Below, one piece after another: positions 9,841 through 21,372 of a stretch of DNA of 64,000 nt. This DNA is from Notospermus geniculatus. Its lineage: Eukaryota > Nemertea > Pilidiophora > Heteronemertea > Lineidae. The notes beneath the pieces are model-generated. The model was not told where the DNA came from, made no database searches, and worked only from the letters and a program-made list of their open reading frames with translations. The DNA lies in contig NMRB01001107.1 of the NCBI GenBank assembly GCA_002633025.1, positions 143,878 to 207,877 of the forward strand, read 5' to 3'. A program made the position numbers and the translations under genes. Position 1 is the first letter of the stretch, and every line of letters starts with the position of its first letter.

Positions 9841-11911
9841 GCTGTCTGATAAATTACCACACAAATTTACCGTGGATTTTTGTTCTTTATTTCACCTACC
9901 CACCCCGGCTTCCCACCCCTATCTGTGGTTAACCAGCTATAGGCACGTGCGAACCCCATCCATCTCGCCTCCTCGTATGCTGCATCAAACACCGATGACT
10001 TTCCAATGTAGCTGACAATTCTAATGATACCACACGCCAGTCGTTATCTCATTCATTTCTCCTCCAAATAGCCCGATCAGATCTGGCTACGGAAGCACTC
10101 AGCATGCTGACGTTGGAAAGTCTCAACTTTGCCAACTTGTTCTTGTCTATGCATGCCGAGGCTCTTCACTGATGTCACAACGGTCACATGACTATAAATA
10201 ATCGGCCAGGTTGGCCGTCAGATGGTTGGCGATGACGTCAAAACTATCACGTCATGACACTTTGACGTCAGGATCTCTGTGTTGACGCTGTGTTCATGCC
10301 GTGACGACGCTTGACATTTTGACGGCCAATATGGCGGCCTCGTCTCGTCATGAAAATGATATCGTGTGAAGAATCTCTATACAGGGTGGGCCAATAAATA
10401 TGTCACTTACACAACACCCGGTCACGTGTGGATTAAACCAGAACAGGAAAACCTGTGCAAGTCGATGAAATGTAGAGAGAAACCAGAGCTGCTGATAAAA
10501 AACAGTATTTGCCAATTTTCCATGGTTTTATATGGGAAGTTTTGATGTGGTTTGTTAGTACATTCTCCACCATGTATAATGGAGGAGGTGTAATCACTCG
10601 GTTGAGTCTAATCATCTCATCTAATTTGACAGCTTTCCTCCTGATTGAATGAAACCAGTCATAGGTAACGTACGCTGATGCCAGTATCCACGGATACCAA
10701 AAAATTAGATTGTTTTCAACCTTTCCTCAGTTGCAAAATGCATTCAATTGAATTTTCTAATTTGTGTACGTTTTGAATGTGATTTAGTCTGTCAAGTTTC
10801 ACAATTTATTCTCGGCAAGATGCGCTAGTGACTTCATGCCAGAGGTTAGATTATATAATGGGCAACAATCGCTACATTCACGAGGAGAAAAGACTGGTTA
10901 GATCCAGAACACAAGTCCAAAGTCGTATCCGAGATAAGAGAGTAGATACGGACACCTCATTACCGCCATGTCTCTCAAACTACCCAACACAAAATGGCTA
11001 CTAACTGTAGATTTCACGGACGGGTTTTTCATTTCATGTCTGAGAGCAATAACTTACGACAGAGTGAACAAGAATCTCATCATAAATCATAATTTCCTTT
11101 TTTTAATGTCAAAAGCCCATTTGACTCAGTCAAACCTACAATAGAACTAAAAGAAAATGCCAATAAATCCGGCAAATATCCATATTCACTGACGCAAAGA
11201 CTTTTTCTATTAATGAATGGAAAATTGAATGAATATGAAATAGTCTTAAAGAATACCCATCACGGGATCGCTCAGTTTGTAGCTGAGAACACGATATTCA
11301 TGGTCTGAGTCCAACGTCGATGCAGGTGGAAACTGGAGCATCTGCTGGAGAAATCCTGCACTGTCAGAATCCGCTTCTTCGTGGTGGGAGGTATTTATAT
11401 TTGATTTTTCCATCAGGGCCGAAACCATAGCATTATTGGCCCTGGTAAGTATCAGTACGGAAGAGGACATCTCAAGCTACACATGTCCCTCATTTGGATG
11501 GGGTCTTTTACTTGCCCTTGCAAAGAAACAAGGTACAAGGCACCACGGCTTACTGTCCCATGCGACGAACGTGGATGGGACGTTGTGGTTGGTGTGTATG
11601 TCAATGTGCCACCCCGTCACCAAAACATCTACAAGGGTCCAAAGGGGTCTTCAAAAGGGTCCAAAGAGGACCCTTGCCAATCAGACGGGAAAGGGTCGAT
11701 GCCGAAACAGCCACTTCTTCAGCGGCGGGTAATTCAAGAAGAAAATGCTGTTTCTTTGTTGGTCAAGTGTGACCAGAGCTGATCACATCTAATGTCATCG
11801 AATCACCATAAATCTTTCTGAAGAATCAAAGCGTGATTCATAGAACATGGGTCTATCCACCTCCACGACACCCTCGAATGGACCAATCGCCAGAGCACGC
11901 AATAAATTACA
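9841..11911. repeat. Duplicated block, unit 2 (empty-site copy)
   Basis: This is a near-identical copy of 7013-9840 without the two tandem hairpins. The pre-insertion site reads CTCTATACAGGG at 10375-10386. Unit 2 ends AATAAATTACA at 11911 and then meets unrelated sequence. The low divergence means that either the duplication is recent or the two units are haplotypes. Confidence 0.85.
10158..10379. mobile_element. CRE-rich foldback MITE, family 5 copy B
   Basis: This is the unit-2 counterpart of 7342-7565. Its left end reads GAGGCTCTTCAC, where unit 1 has an 11-base difference just outside the element. The interior and right end are otherwise the same. Confidence 0.72.
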
Positions 11912-13302
11912 CCGCTACATCGCCTACTCTCCATAATGCTCGCACGCTTCTTAAAAATGTGACCATGTCGGCCGCAGAATGGCCAATATATAATTTGTTT
12001 ACCATTGGCCGCTTTCCTGAGAACTGTATCAGAGGATGTGACCAGACTTTGTAATAACTGCCCCGAATCTTTCCCGAAATACCTGGTGGTGAATGTGGAA
12101 ATTGAATTGAACTGAATTGAAAGTCATATTCATTTGACAGACAACATGCACGTGATGTACATAAAACCCAGTGACTGTGCCCAAGTCCACTCGCCACCCC
12201 AAGTTCTCTGAAGACACTGGGGTTAGTGCACATGCCCAAACTTACACTATGAGCCGGGTGACAATCTCGGCACATCCGCAGTCATACAACCAACATGAAG
12301 ATATTTAATTAGAAAACTCGGCAGCAAAAATGGCCGAGATTTGATGAACGATAGAAGGAGCAGTATCGGATAGAAATCGATGGCCTATTGTTGGCTGCGG
12401 GCCACATCTCATGTGATCTATCACTTTATGAATACCCCGGGGACCGGGGACCAGGCTATCAAGGACATTAGAGGAAGAAGTTTAAGACTACATTCGAATT
12501 CTAAGAGACCGTGCCACGTAATCATGCTGTTCCTGTATGCGGGCAAAAACTGCATCGACAATTTCACCAAAACATGGCGCTATCACATAACGTAGGAGAA
12601 TGATGAATGGTTATGGACATTAGCCATGAGCTAGGTTGATGAATACATAAACAAGACATCCAGAATGGCATGTACAAGATTTTTAATAAGTTCTCAAGAT
12701 ACTTCAGGGTATGGAATAAATGAGGGGGCAACATCGGAATGTATTACGAAGACCGTGATGTCTATATTCCCATTCGCAGGGTTTGATTGGTCACCGAATG
12801 TAAAACGAGGAAGCTAATTGGATGATGTACAGTTGGCTATAAATGGACGATGTACAGTTGGCTCTGATTGGATTATGTGCAGTTGGCTCTGATTGGAGAT
12901 GTACAGTTGGCTATGAAGCACGGTTAAGTATAATATTGCACAAGTGCCATTTAGGCAGACATTTCCGGTAAGAATATCTTTACAGCATGCTTTCCCGCCA
13001 AAAGAAGCTCACTCATTTCAATCCCAAACCTCAACTTCACTGAGTCTGCCTCCATGTTCTGCCCATACTTCATCCTGGGACGTTTATATGCAGATCGGCA
13101 GAGAAAGCGAGAACAATCGCATCAAGACAACATAAATCACTAGTTGTGTGTCTCAGCGACTGGGATGATCATCAACGGGTTTCCCGGGGAAACGTTATCA
13201 ATTGAAATCCACTTGTTGCCAAGCCTCCAGTGATGAACTAGAAACCGCCTCCGTACACATACATGTATTATATTCTCGCTGCTTTAAACCCTCAATGGGC
13301 CA
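11912..13302. other. Non-coding stretch with a minisatellite
   Basis: A small tandem repeat lies at 12813-12917. A 122-codon minus-strand open frame at 11907-12275 has no family features or splice context. Nothing else is recognised. Confidence 0.4.
12813..12917. repeat. Minisatellite, about 4 imperfect units
   Basis: The unit is roughly GATGTACAGTTGGCTCTGA. Units differ in length and by point changes. Confidence 0.75.
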
Positions 13303-13498
13303 ATGGGAGACTTCACTGCCGTTAGAGGACGCCACCAGTTAGCGGTCCTAGAACGTCACTAAAGTTAGTAACAGACGTAAGCCATGGCGTCACGTCATTG
13401 TGGATGACGTTGTCGCGTGCACTTCTTCTCTGTGACGTCAGATCCAATGACGTTCTACGACCGCTAACTGGCGGCGGCCCATAACGGTAGTATCCCAT
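13303..13498. mobile_element. Foldback MITE, family 3 copy A
   Basis: The left end is ATGGGAGACTTCACTGCCGT, and the right end is the diverged inverse ending GGTAGTATCCCAT. The inner arms contain GGTCCTAGAACGTCA on the left and TGACGTTCTACGACC on the right. Its homologue at 16632-16827 shares the termini and the TGACGTTGT...GCGTGCACTTCT centre. Confidence 0.78.
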
Positions 13499-14550
13499 TA
13501 CCTCAGGGAGTCTACCACAATAGAAGGAACGTGCAGCGACGAAAGGGTTGATATATCTCCACCAATGCCATCCCAAGATGCCTGTCACGAGGTCAGGGCT
13601 TCATTGTACTCTGATTCACTGACAAGAGAACTTTAACGACCAGATCAAGCATCAATTATGAACTGATCGACTCGACTAATTCCCCATCCAAGATATTTTG
13701 CATTATTACTCCTCCGACTTCATGACTTAGTAGGATACTTATTCTTAATTATTTATAGCATAGTTTCCCGATCACCAGGAGTGACGCATGATTAACTGAT
13801 GGAGGAATCATGGTGAAGAGAGAAGCTTGATGAGGGAGGGAGGGTGGAGGACGTGCCGGCCTCGTGGTCGGACTCATTGACGATACGACCAACAAAAACC
13901 TGCCTATGAACTCCCCGAGTTCACGTTGAGTCAAGGTCATACGATGAGTGGGCAAGGTCAACAATAACTCGCCTATAAACTGCCTGACGCCACGGTGAGT
14001 GAAGATCATCCGATGGATGAGCATCATGGTCACGTTGCGACAAATCCCACGCATGCCTGAGATGTAAGTGTCACTCCGAAACCAAGCACATGGAACCACG
14101 ATTCGTCGAGCAAATTTCTGAAGTAATGGACATGTACTACTAAGTTGGCATCCTTGAATAATTGAACGTCTCCCGGAGACTTTCTGGCATGTCCAATCAG
14201 CTCGTGTAATCACTCTAGCACTCCTATTTGCCTCATTTTTCATGTAATGAAGTCAGCATTCTTTATCTTAATGAAATGGCTAAACCATTAAATCCACAAT
14301 CAGATGGCGAGGCTCTCTTCTCGCAGTTGAAATGACCCACGGGGAGGTGTTTCAGTCCACAGGGTGATTCTGAAATAAAGACTTGTGAACAAACATGAGT
14401 TATAGCTTCATCGTTCACCCAGGCTCTGAAAGAACGTCACGAACTGCAACATCTGCAGCTAATCGACATTTCCCGTGGGCTCAACTTTAGATATCAAAGG
14501 ACCATCCAGCCCACATTCTGCGTCTTCAGCAAAACAACGACGTAATTCAT
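13499..14550. other. Non-coding stretch; a 164-codon open frame without support
   Basis: The longest uninterrupted frame (minus, 13749-14243) has no domain I recognise. Part of its length comes from a 69-bp repeat at 13901-14038, whose unit is a multiple of three and so keeps the frame open. Confidence 0.4.
13901..14038. repeat. Two imperfect tandem units of about 69 bp
   Basis: TGCCTATGAACTCC and CGCCTATAAACTGCC start successive units. Each unit then has an ACG(T/G)TGAGT stretch and a CATACGATGAGT/CATCCGATGGAT stretch. Confidence 0.6.
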
Positions 14551-14750
14551 CGTTTCCACGACGTCACATCGTTCTGTTGGGTTGCGTATTTTGCCCCCGG
14601 CTTTGCGTCATAGGACGACGTCACCAATGCATTTTGCCCCCGGCTTTGCGTCATAGGACGACGTCACCAATGCATTTTGCCCCCGGCTTTGCGTCATGAT
14701 GGCGACGTCAGCAATGGCGGACTTTGTTGAAGTTACGTCGTGGAAACGAA
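14551..14750. mobile_element. Foldback MITE, family 4 copy A, with internal duplication
   Basis: The left end CGTTTCCACGACGT is matched by ACGTCGTGGAAACG at the right. Between them the segment TTTTGCCCCCGGCTTTGCGT plus TCATAGGACGACGTCACC occurs twice in full and once in part. The extra unit is absent from the copy at 37551-37727, so it arose within this copy. Confidence 0.8.
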
Positions 14751-16631
14751 CCAATCATGCCAATGGATTCGGTCAACAGTAAGCTCTCCTCCATCCATTT
14801 CCATCCAATCTTTACCTCCCAAGTTCAGGACACAGGGCGGATGAGAAAAGCCGATGATAGAGATCGTGATATCTCTGTGAAACCCTGGCACCTTCCCTGC
14901 CTCCCTGTACTGAGTTGATAGACAGATACAGGAGCAGACACGGCCGGTAACGGATAATGCATCTATCAGGAAGATTTCTAATTCAATCACCGAGTTGTCA
15001 AATTTATAATGAAGCCTGTCTGGAGGGTGATAAGTTGGAGATGATTGGTTCATATGAGTCGAGGATTAACGCTGGCGATGCTGACAACCACTCGTCAATG
15101 AAAATGAACTCAGTCAGCAAAGTTCACTTTGAAATCCTTTCAAATGTGTTTCTTATGAATCGCAATACTTGAAAGTAAATTATCCTTTGTGGAAGAACTA
15201 ATGTCAAAGTGTCTTTCATCAAACGAGGCACAACTGCCTTGTTTGTGATATCTCAAGAAAAGATGAACTGCAGAGCAGTTGAAAGTTTCAACCACAAAAT
15301 TACCAAATTTAAAATCGGTCCTATTCATGGTTTCCACGACGTATTAACTGCAATAATGTCCGCCATTGCTGACGTCGACATCATGACGCAAAACCGGGGG
15401 CACAATGCTTTGCTGACGTCGTCCTATGACGCAAGACCGGAGGGTAAAACGTGCGACAAAACGGAACGGTGTATGATTCCAGAAGATCTGACCCCTTTCA
15501 CCCGACTCTCTGACCTCTCCCCCTCTATGACAAGGTTTATTACAAGTGTGACATGTTCGTGTTTCAATTAGAATCCCATCATTGACGCTAGTATTATCGA
15601 ACCCGACACACTGATAGCTCAGACTCACATCAACCAGCTCTATCGTCTGTGCCTAGATTGGCTAACCCTATGAATGAATAATTGAAGGGAAAGTAGGCTA
15701 ACAACAGTCATCAAAGTAGCCGTTCCTTCACTGAAAAGAGTGCATTCCATAGTATAGCCACAGAAATTTTTATACACAGTGTACATGTATTCTTAATGCA
15801 GATGGATGGAGTTCGAAAAGAACATGATTTGTGCGAGGAATTCTCAAAGTGTTGAAAGCTTTTCGGGCTGTAGAATTTGAAGCCTGGGTATGTACTACAT
15901 GTACAGTACAGTTACCAAATCAACCTCCCCCAGACCCTCCCCAGACCATGATGATTGAAGCTGTTCTTTACAACCCCCCAAAGTTCCATCCGACAAACAA
16001 GGTGTTACCCTGACATGATCTACACAATTATCCAGTAATGGTCATTTTCTCCGACACTTGGCTGAGGAATCACACCCATGGTATGTGTCTTCTTTGCATG
16101 AACAAGTTTGTCAATTCCCTTGAGTCTCATTACATGTAATGGCCTTAAAACATGACATGCTGGGTTAATGGCGGACGTGGTCATGTGATTGTAAATGACC
16201 AATTACATTTCAGAAGTCACGTTCATCGTCAAATAACAAAAAATGTCCCAATAATCTGCATTAATAGCTGTTGTTAGTGTTTCCTTTAAGGTCCATCACA
16301 ATCTTCCACAAAAATTTTCATTGTGGTTGTTCTCTTTAGGAACATGATTATACAGCAACCCCAATGACCTAATACGGCATTTACTACAAATTGGCTGATG
16401 TTTTCCTGGCAGCTTGAACTGCGGACGAAGGTAATGGTGACTGATCAATGGCCGACACGTCCGACTTAATGAATACAAGACTTAAGACATGATCAGAATG
16501 CTTAAGATGAAGTTGGATTCAACACCGGCTCCTTCCAAAAGAAACTATGACGTCAGAAGCTTTCCTCAGGTTTGCCATCATTAATTCACCTTCCATCACA
16601 ACGGAACGGTTCCAAACCTTTATCAACTCAC
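14751..16631. other. Non-coding stretch with a truncated MITE
   Basis: The only structure is the family 4 fragment at 15332-15474. Open frames of 60-120 codons occur but have no recognised content. Confidence 0.4.
15332..15474. mobile_element. Foldback MITE, family 4 copy B, truncated
   Basis: It starts TATTCATGGTTTCCACGACGT and runs in inverse orientation to copy A (GTCCGCCATTGCTGACGTCG, ATGACGCAAAACCGGGGG). It fades out near AACGGAACGGTGT, without the last 20 or so bases of the second terminus. Confidence 0.7.
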
Positions 16632-16827
16632 TGGGAGACTTTACTGCCGTTAGAGGCCGCTGTTGGCGGTCGTAGAACGTCACAAAATATGACGTCACAG
16701 ACGTACGCCACGGCGTCGCGTCATTATGGATGACGTTGTGGCGTGCACTTCTGCTCTACGACGTCACTTGCGTGACGTTCTAGGACCGCTAACTAGTGGT
16801 GGCCTCTAACGGCAGTAAAGTCTCCCA
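16632..16827. mobile_element. Foldback MITE, family 3 copy B
   Basis: Termini are TGGGAGACTTTACTGCCGTT and the inverse AACGGCAGTAAAGTCTCCCA, with arms of about 60 bp. The interior carries ATGACGTCACAG and GACGTCACTTGCGTGACGTT. Its right half recurs at 19056-19130 because a duplicated block begins inside this element. Confidence 0.85.
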
Positions 16828-19054
16828 ATATATCAATCAACACTGCACTAATTCGAGTCACTGTCCCTAAACTGGTGGCTGCACCAGTCAACAAAGTGTC
16901 TGAAATACTGCCTGCCGTGATCTCAAATTCGTCTGCACATTGCTATAGTTTGTGTCATTTACAATGATAGAAATGTATCTCTCTCCGAGTGCCAGCATCC
17001 ATCTCATCTCGTCCAACCCGGCGCTGAGGGATAATTGACCATATCTCATGACTAAAGCCTTTTGTATCATCATACCGCGTGCACAATATAAGAAGTGTCT
17101 TGTAACTCTAAAGAAGACATTTCTTTAATGAACTGAGGATGTGGACGAACAAGAAAGAAGCCGACATGTGTAATGATAAGAAAGAAATCAAGTCACATTT
17201 ATGTTGAGATGAGTAACTGAGATTGCAGCGACAGTAAAATCTCTCCAACATTGGTGAACCTGATGATGTAGGCCTAGATCGCCTGTGGAGAAGGATGCCA
17301 AAGGTTTTTTACCATTTCTGGCCGACTTTATCACAGGAAGGGTTCGTGCTCTGGGAATCGAGCGAAAGTCTGCAGGATTGTGCATCGTTTATGATCACGT
17401 GACTTATGGCCTGAGGCCAGAAAGGAACAGGTCATATCCGACTTTTCTTTGAGCATTGGTAAGTAAGCTCACATCTTGTGTTAATGGTCCATAGCAGGTT
17501 ACTACCCGGGGGGGGGGGGGGGAATTACTCCAAGTCTTCGACAACAAAATTTAAGCAAAAGTTAATCCATCCAACTACATTGTTCTTAACAGGCAGGTTT
17601 TTGATGACAAGGTACTGGGGATATGGTGAGACGTGAAGTAAAATGCGACAGTAAGTGATTCCTGATCACATTAGAGACATATTGCACCTTCTACCTCATC
17701 TTATGAAAAGTGCTTCCTGAAGAAAAAGCCAGTATCCCGAGCAAGCTCACATCATCAACCGTATCTGATTGCCGAACACATTTGGAGTGAGATAAAAGAC
17801 CATTAGGTTGAACAATGAAGTCTGATAGAACTCAAGATGTGACTGGCAGAGTTTGTAGCTGCTTTAGATGACCCCACGCCACGAATACTGCCGTTAGGAT
17901 CAATACTGTGGTAAAGGAAGCGAGTGGGCAATTGAATGTTTAGATGCCGAGGGGAAAGCAGGCGTATTTTATCATTGGACCAGACGTGATGACTTCAGAG
18001 GGTTCCAGGGTATTCGTGTCCTCTTCCTTGTAATGTCAGAAGTCGTCATGGTTGTTTCTTGCCAGAACTCTCAACAGAGGTGACTCCAGATTCTATCATC
18101 AGCAACACACAATTCAAACTGGCCAGCTCTAATATAAGCCCCTTGCCTGGGGACCGTCACTGGGTCCTTTCCTGTACATGCATACTACATCGGTTACACC
18201 AATACAGTCATTCAGTGACATCGCATGACAAACCCACACAGTCAGATGATGCTGACGTTATGATCATCCTCATCTTCGTCTTGTAGAGAACATCTTATCT
18301 AGCATGTTTTGTTTCATTCATTAAGATATCACGTTACAAATACTACCTCCTTCTTCATCACTCTGACTCCAATGATGTGGTTCTAATACACGTCTTTTTG
18401 TGCTATTACCATTTGTAATAAATGAAAATGTCGATGTCAATGTGTCAATATAAACAATACGAATGTCTGTTCGTGTGAATGATATTTGAGTGTAGTGAGC
18501 TTGAGAGGATTCAGTCATCAGTGGATATGAGAACTCAGTTTCATCTCAAGTACAACACGCTGCTTTCTAACTCCTCCATATTGGAACACATCTCAATGAG
18601 GAACCCGCAGAACTTTTTACCCCGACAGCGCGGCGCTGCGAGCGGTTGTACCGAAGACGTCAAAAACAGAGCAAAGCAACGTAATGACGTCGCGTCACGA
18701 CGTCCTTGACGCAGTGCAACACAGACGAGACGTCGAAAAAAGGTACAACCGCTCACAGCGCCTCCCAGTAGGATGCTCTTGGGGCATGAACTACTGCGGT
18801 CAGTGTGAAGTTGTCGATACATGGTGCAGGAGGGTTTGTACCGCCATCAGACTTGTCCCCCTCAGCTGTCCTTGGCGGATACCTGGAAACGCCTGATTCC
18901 TGCACAGACCTAACGAGTTTGATATGAATCAAGGAGAAGCATAATTGATCAGTTTGGGTCATTAGACCATTCAGCAGCTTCCAGACATGGTCCACCACCA
19001 TTTTCATGCTGCGATAAGAGTAAAAAATACAAACCCCGAATGAAATCGCAAAGA
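16753..19054. repeat. 2.3-kb duplicated block, copy 1
   Basis: Every stretch from GCTCTACGACGTCAC at 16753 to AATCGCAAAGA at 19054 recurs in order at 19056-21372, with scattered substitutions and short indels. No gene is recognised inside. The block holds half of a family 3 MITE, a poly-G run near 17507 and a family 6 foldback. Confidence 0.92.
18594..18768. mobile_element. Foldback element, family 6 copy A
   Basis: The left arm GGCGCTGCGAGCGGTTGTACC pairs with GGTACAACCGCTCACAGCGCC at the right, around a centre rich in GACGTC. The leading AATGAGGAACCCGC is shared with the element at 45984-46370. An inverted relative lies at 51391-51545. Confidence 0.72.
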
Positions 19055-19055
19055 N
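19055..19055. other. Single N at the junction of two near-identical blocks
   Basis: The unknown base sits exactly between the end of copy 1 and the start of copy 2 of the 2.3-kb repeat. This suggests an unresolved contig join. Other single Ns at 42236 and 59907 have no repeat on either side. Confidence 0.9.
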
Positions 19056-21372
19056 GCTCTACGACGTCACTTGCGTGACGTTCTAGGACCGCTAACTAGT
19101 GGTGGCCTCTAACGGCAGTAAAGTCTCCCAATATATCAATCAACACTGCACTAATTCGAGTCACTGTCCCTAAACTGGTGGCTGCACCAGTCAACAAAGT
19201 GTCTGAAATACTGCCTGCCGTGATCTCAAATTCGTCTGCACATTGCTATAGTTTGTGTCATTTACAATGATAGAAATGTATCTCTCTCCGAGTGCCAGCA
19301 TCCATCTCATCTCGTCCAACCCGGCGCTGAGGGATAATTGACCATATCTCATGACTAAAGCCTTTTGTATCATCATACCGCGTGCACAATATAAGAAGTG
19401 TCTTGTAACTCTAAAGAAGACATTTCTTTAATGAACTGAGGATGTGGACGAACAAGAAAGAAGCCGACATGTGTAATGATAAGAAAGAAATCAAGTCACA
19501 TTTATGTTGAGATGAGAAACTGAGATTGCAGCGACAGTAAAATCTCTCCAACATTGGTGAACCTGATGATGTAGGCCTAGATCGCCAGTGGAGAAGGATG
19601 CCAAAGGTTTTTTACCATTTCTGGCCGACTTTATCACAGGAAGGGTTCGTGCTAGCTCTGGGAATAGAGCGAAAGTCTGTAGGATTGTGCATCGTTTATG
19701 ATCACGTGACTCATGGCCTGAGGCCAGAAAGGAACAGGTCATATCCGACTTTTCTTTGAGCATTGGTAAGTAAGCTCACATCTTGTGTTAATGGTCCATA
19801 GCAGGTTACTACCCGGGAGGGGGGGGGGGAATTACTCCAAGTCTTCGACAACAAAATTTAAGCAAAGGTTAATCCGTCCAACGATATTGTTCTTAACAGG
19901 CAGATTTTATGACAAGGTACTGGGAATATGGTGAGACGTGAAGTAAATTGCGACAGTAAGTGATTCTACACTGATCACATTAGAGACTTACTGTACCTTC
20001 TACCTCATCTTATGAAAAGTGCTTCCTGAAGAAAAAGCCAGTATCCCGAGCAAGCTCACATCATCAACCGTATCTGATTGCCGAACACATTTGGAGTGAG
20101 ATAAAAGAGCATTAGGTTGAACAATGAAGTCTGATAGAACTCAAGATGTGACTGGCAGAGTTTGTAGCTGCTTTAGATGACCCCACGCCACGAATACTGC
20201 CGGGAGGATCGATACTGTGGTAAAGGAAGCGAGTGGGCAATTGAATGTTTAGATGCCGAGGGGAAAGCAGGCGTATTTTATCATTGGACCAGACGTGATG
20301 ACTTCAGAGGGTTCCAGGGCATTCGTGTCCTCTTCCTTGTAATATCAGAAGTCGTCATGGCTGTTTCTTGCCAGACAGCAAACTCTCAACTACAGAGGTG
20401 ACTCCAGTTTCTCTCATCAGCAACACACGATTCAAACTGGCCAGCTCTAATATAAGCCCCTTGCCTGGGAACCGTCACTGGGTCCTTTCCTGTACATGCA
20501 TACATCGGTTACCTTCAATACAGTCATTCAGTGACATCGCATGACAAACCCACACAGTCAGATGATGCTGACGTTATGATCATCCTCATCTTCGTCTTGT
20601 AGAGAACATCTTATCTAGCATGTTTTGTTTCATTCATTAAGATATCACGTTACAAATACTACCTCCTTCTTCATCACTCTGACTCCAATGATGTGGTTCT
20701 AATACACGTCTTTTTGTGCCATTACCATTTGTAATAAATGAAAATGTCGATGTCAATGTGTCAATATAAACAATACGAATGTCTGTTCGTGTGAATGATA
20801 TTTGAGTGTAGTGAGCTTGAGAGGATTCAGTCATCAGTGGATATGAGAACTCAGTTTCATCTCAAGTACAACACGCTGCTTTCTAACTCCTCCATATTGG
20901 GACACATCTCAATGAGGAACCCGCAGAACTTTTTATCCCGACAGCGCGGCGCTGCGAGCGGTTGTACCGAAGACGTCAAAAACAGAGCAAAGCAACGTAA
21001 TGACGTCGCGTCACGACGTCCTTGACGCAGTGCAACACGGACGAGACGTCGAAAAAAGGTACAACAGCTCACAGCGCCTCCCAGTAGGATGCTCTTGGGG
21101 CATGAACTACTGGGGTCAGTGTGAAGCTGCCGATACATGATGCAGGAGGGTTTGTACCGCCATCAGACTTGTCCCCCTCCCAGCTGTCCTTGGCCGATAC
21201 CTGGAAACGCCAGATTCCTGCACAGACCTAACGAGTTTGATATGAATCAAGGAGAAGCATAATTGATCAGTTTGGGTCATTAGACCATTCAGCAGCTTCC
21301 AGACATGGTCCACCACCATTTTCATGCTGCGATAAGAGTAAAAAATACAAATCCCGAATGAAATCGCAAAGA
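19056..21372. repeat. 2.3-kb duplicated block, copy 2
   Basis: This copy starts in the middle of the family 3 hairpin (GCTCTACGACGTCAC) and ends AATCGCAAAGA before continuing into unique sequence (AACTTGGCATATTTCG). It is about 15 bp longer than copy 1 through small indels. Divergence is a few percent by eye, in the range of allelic variation in marine invertebrates. Confidence 0.92.
20911..21083. mobile_element. Foldback element, family 6 copy B
   Basis: This is the second-block counterpart of 18594-18768, with the same arms (AGCGGTTGTACC / GGTACAACAGCTCACAGCGCC) and one arm substitution. Confidence 0.72.

Noticed and set aside
13749-14243. 164-codon minus-strand frame
   Set aside because: It contains a 69-bp in-frame repeat, no recognised motif and no splice or promoter support.
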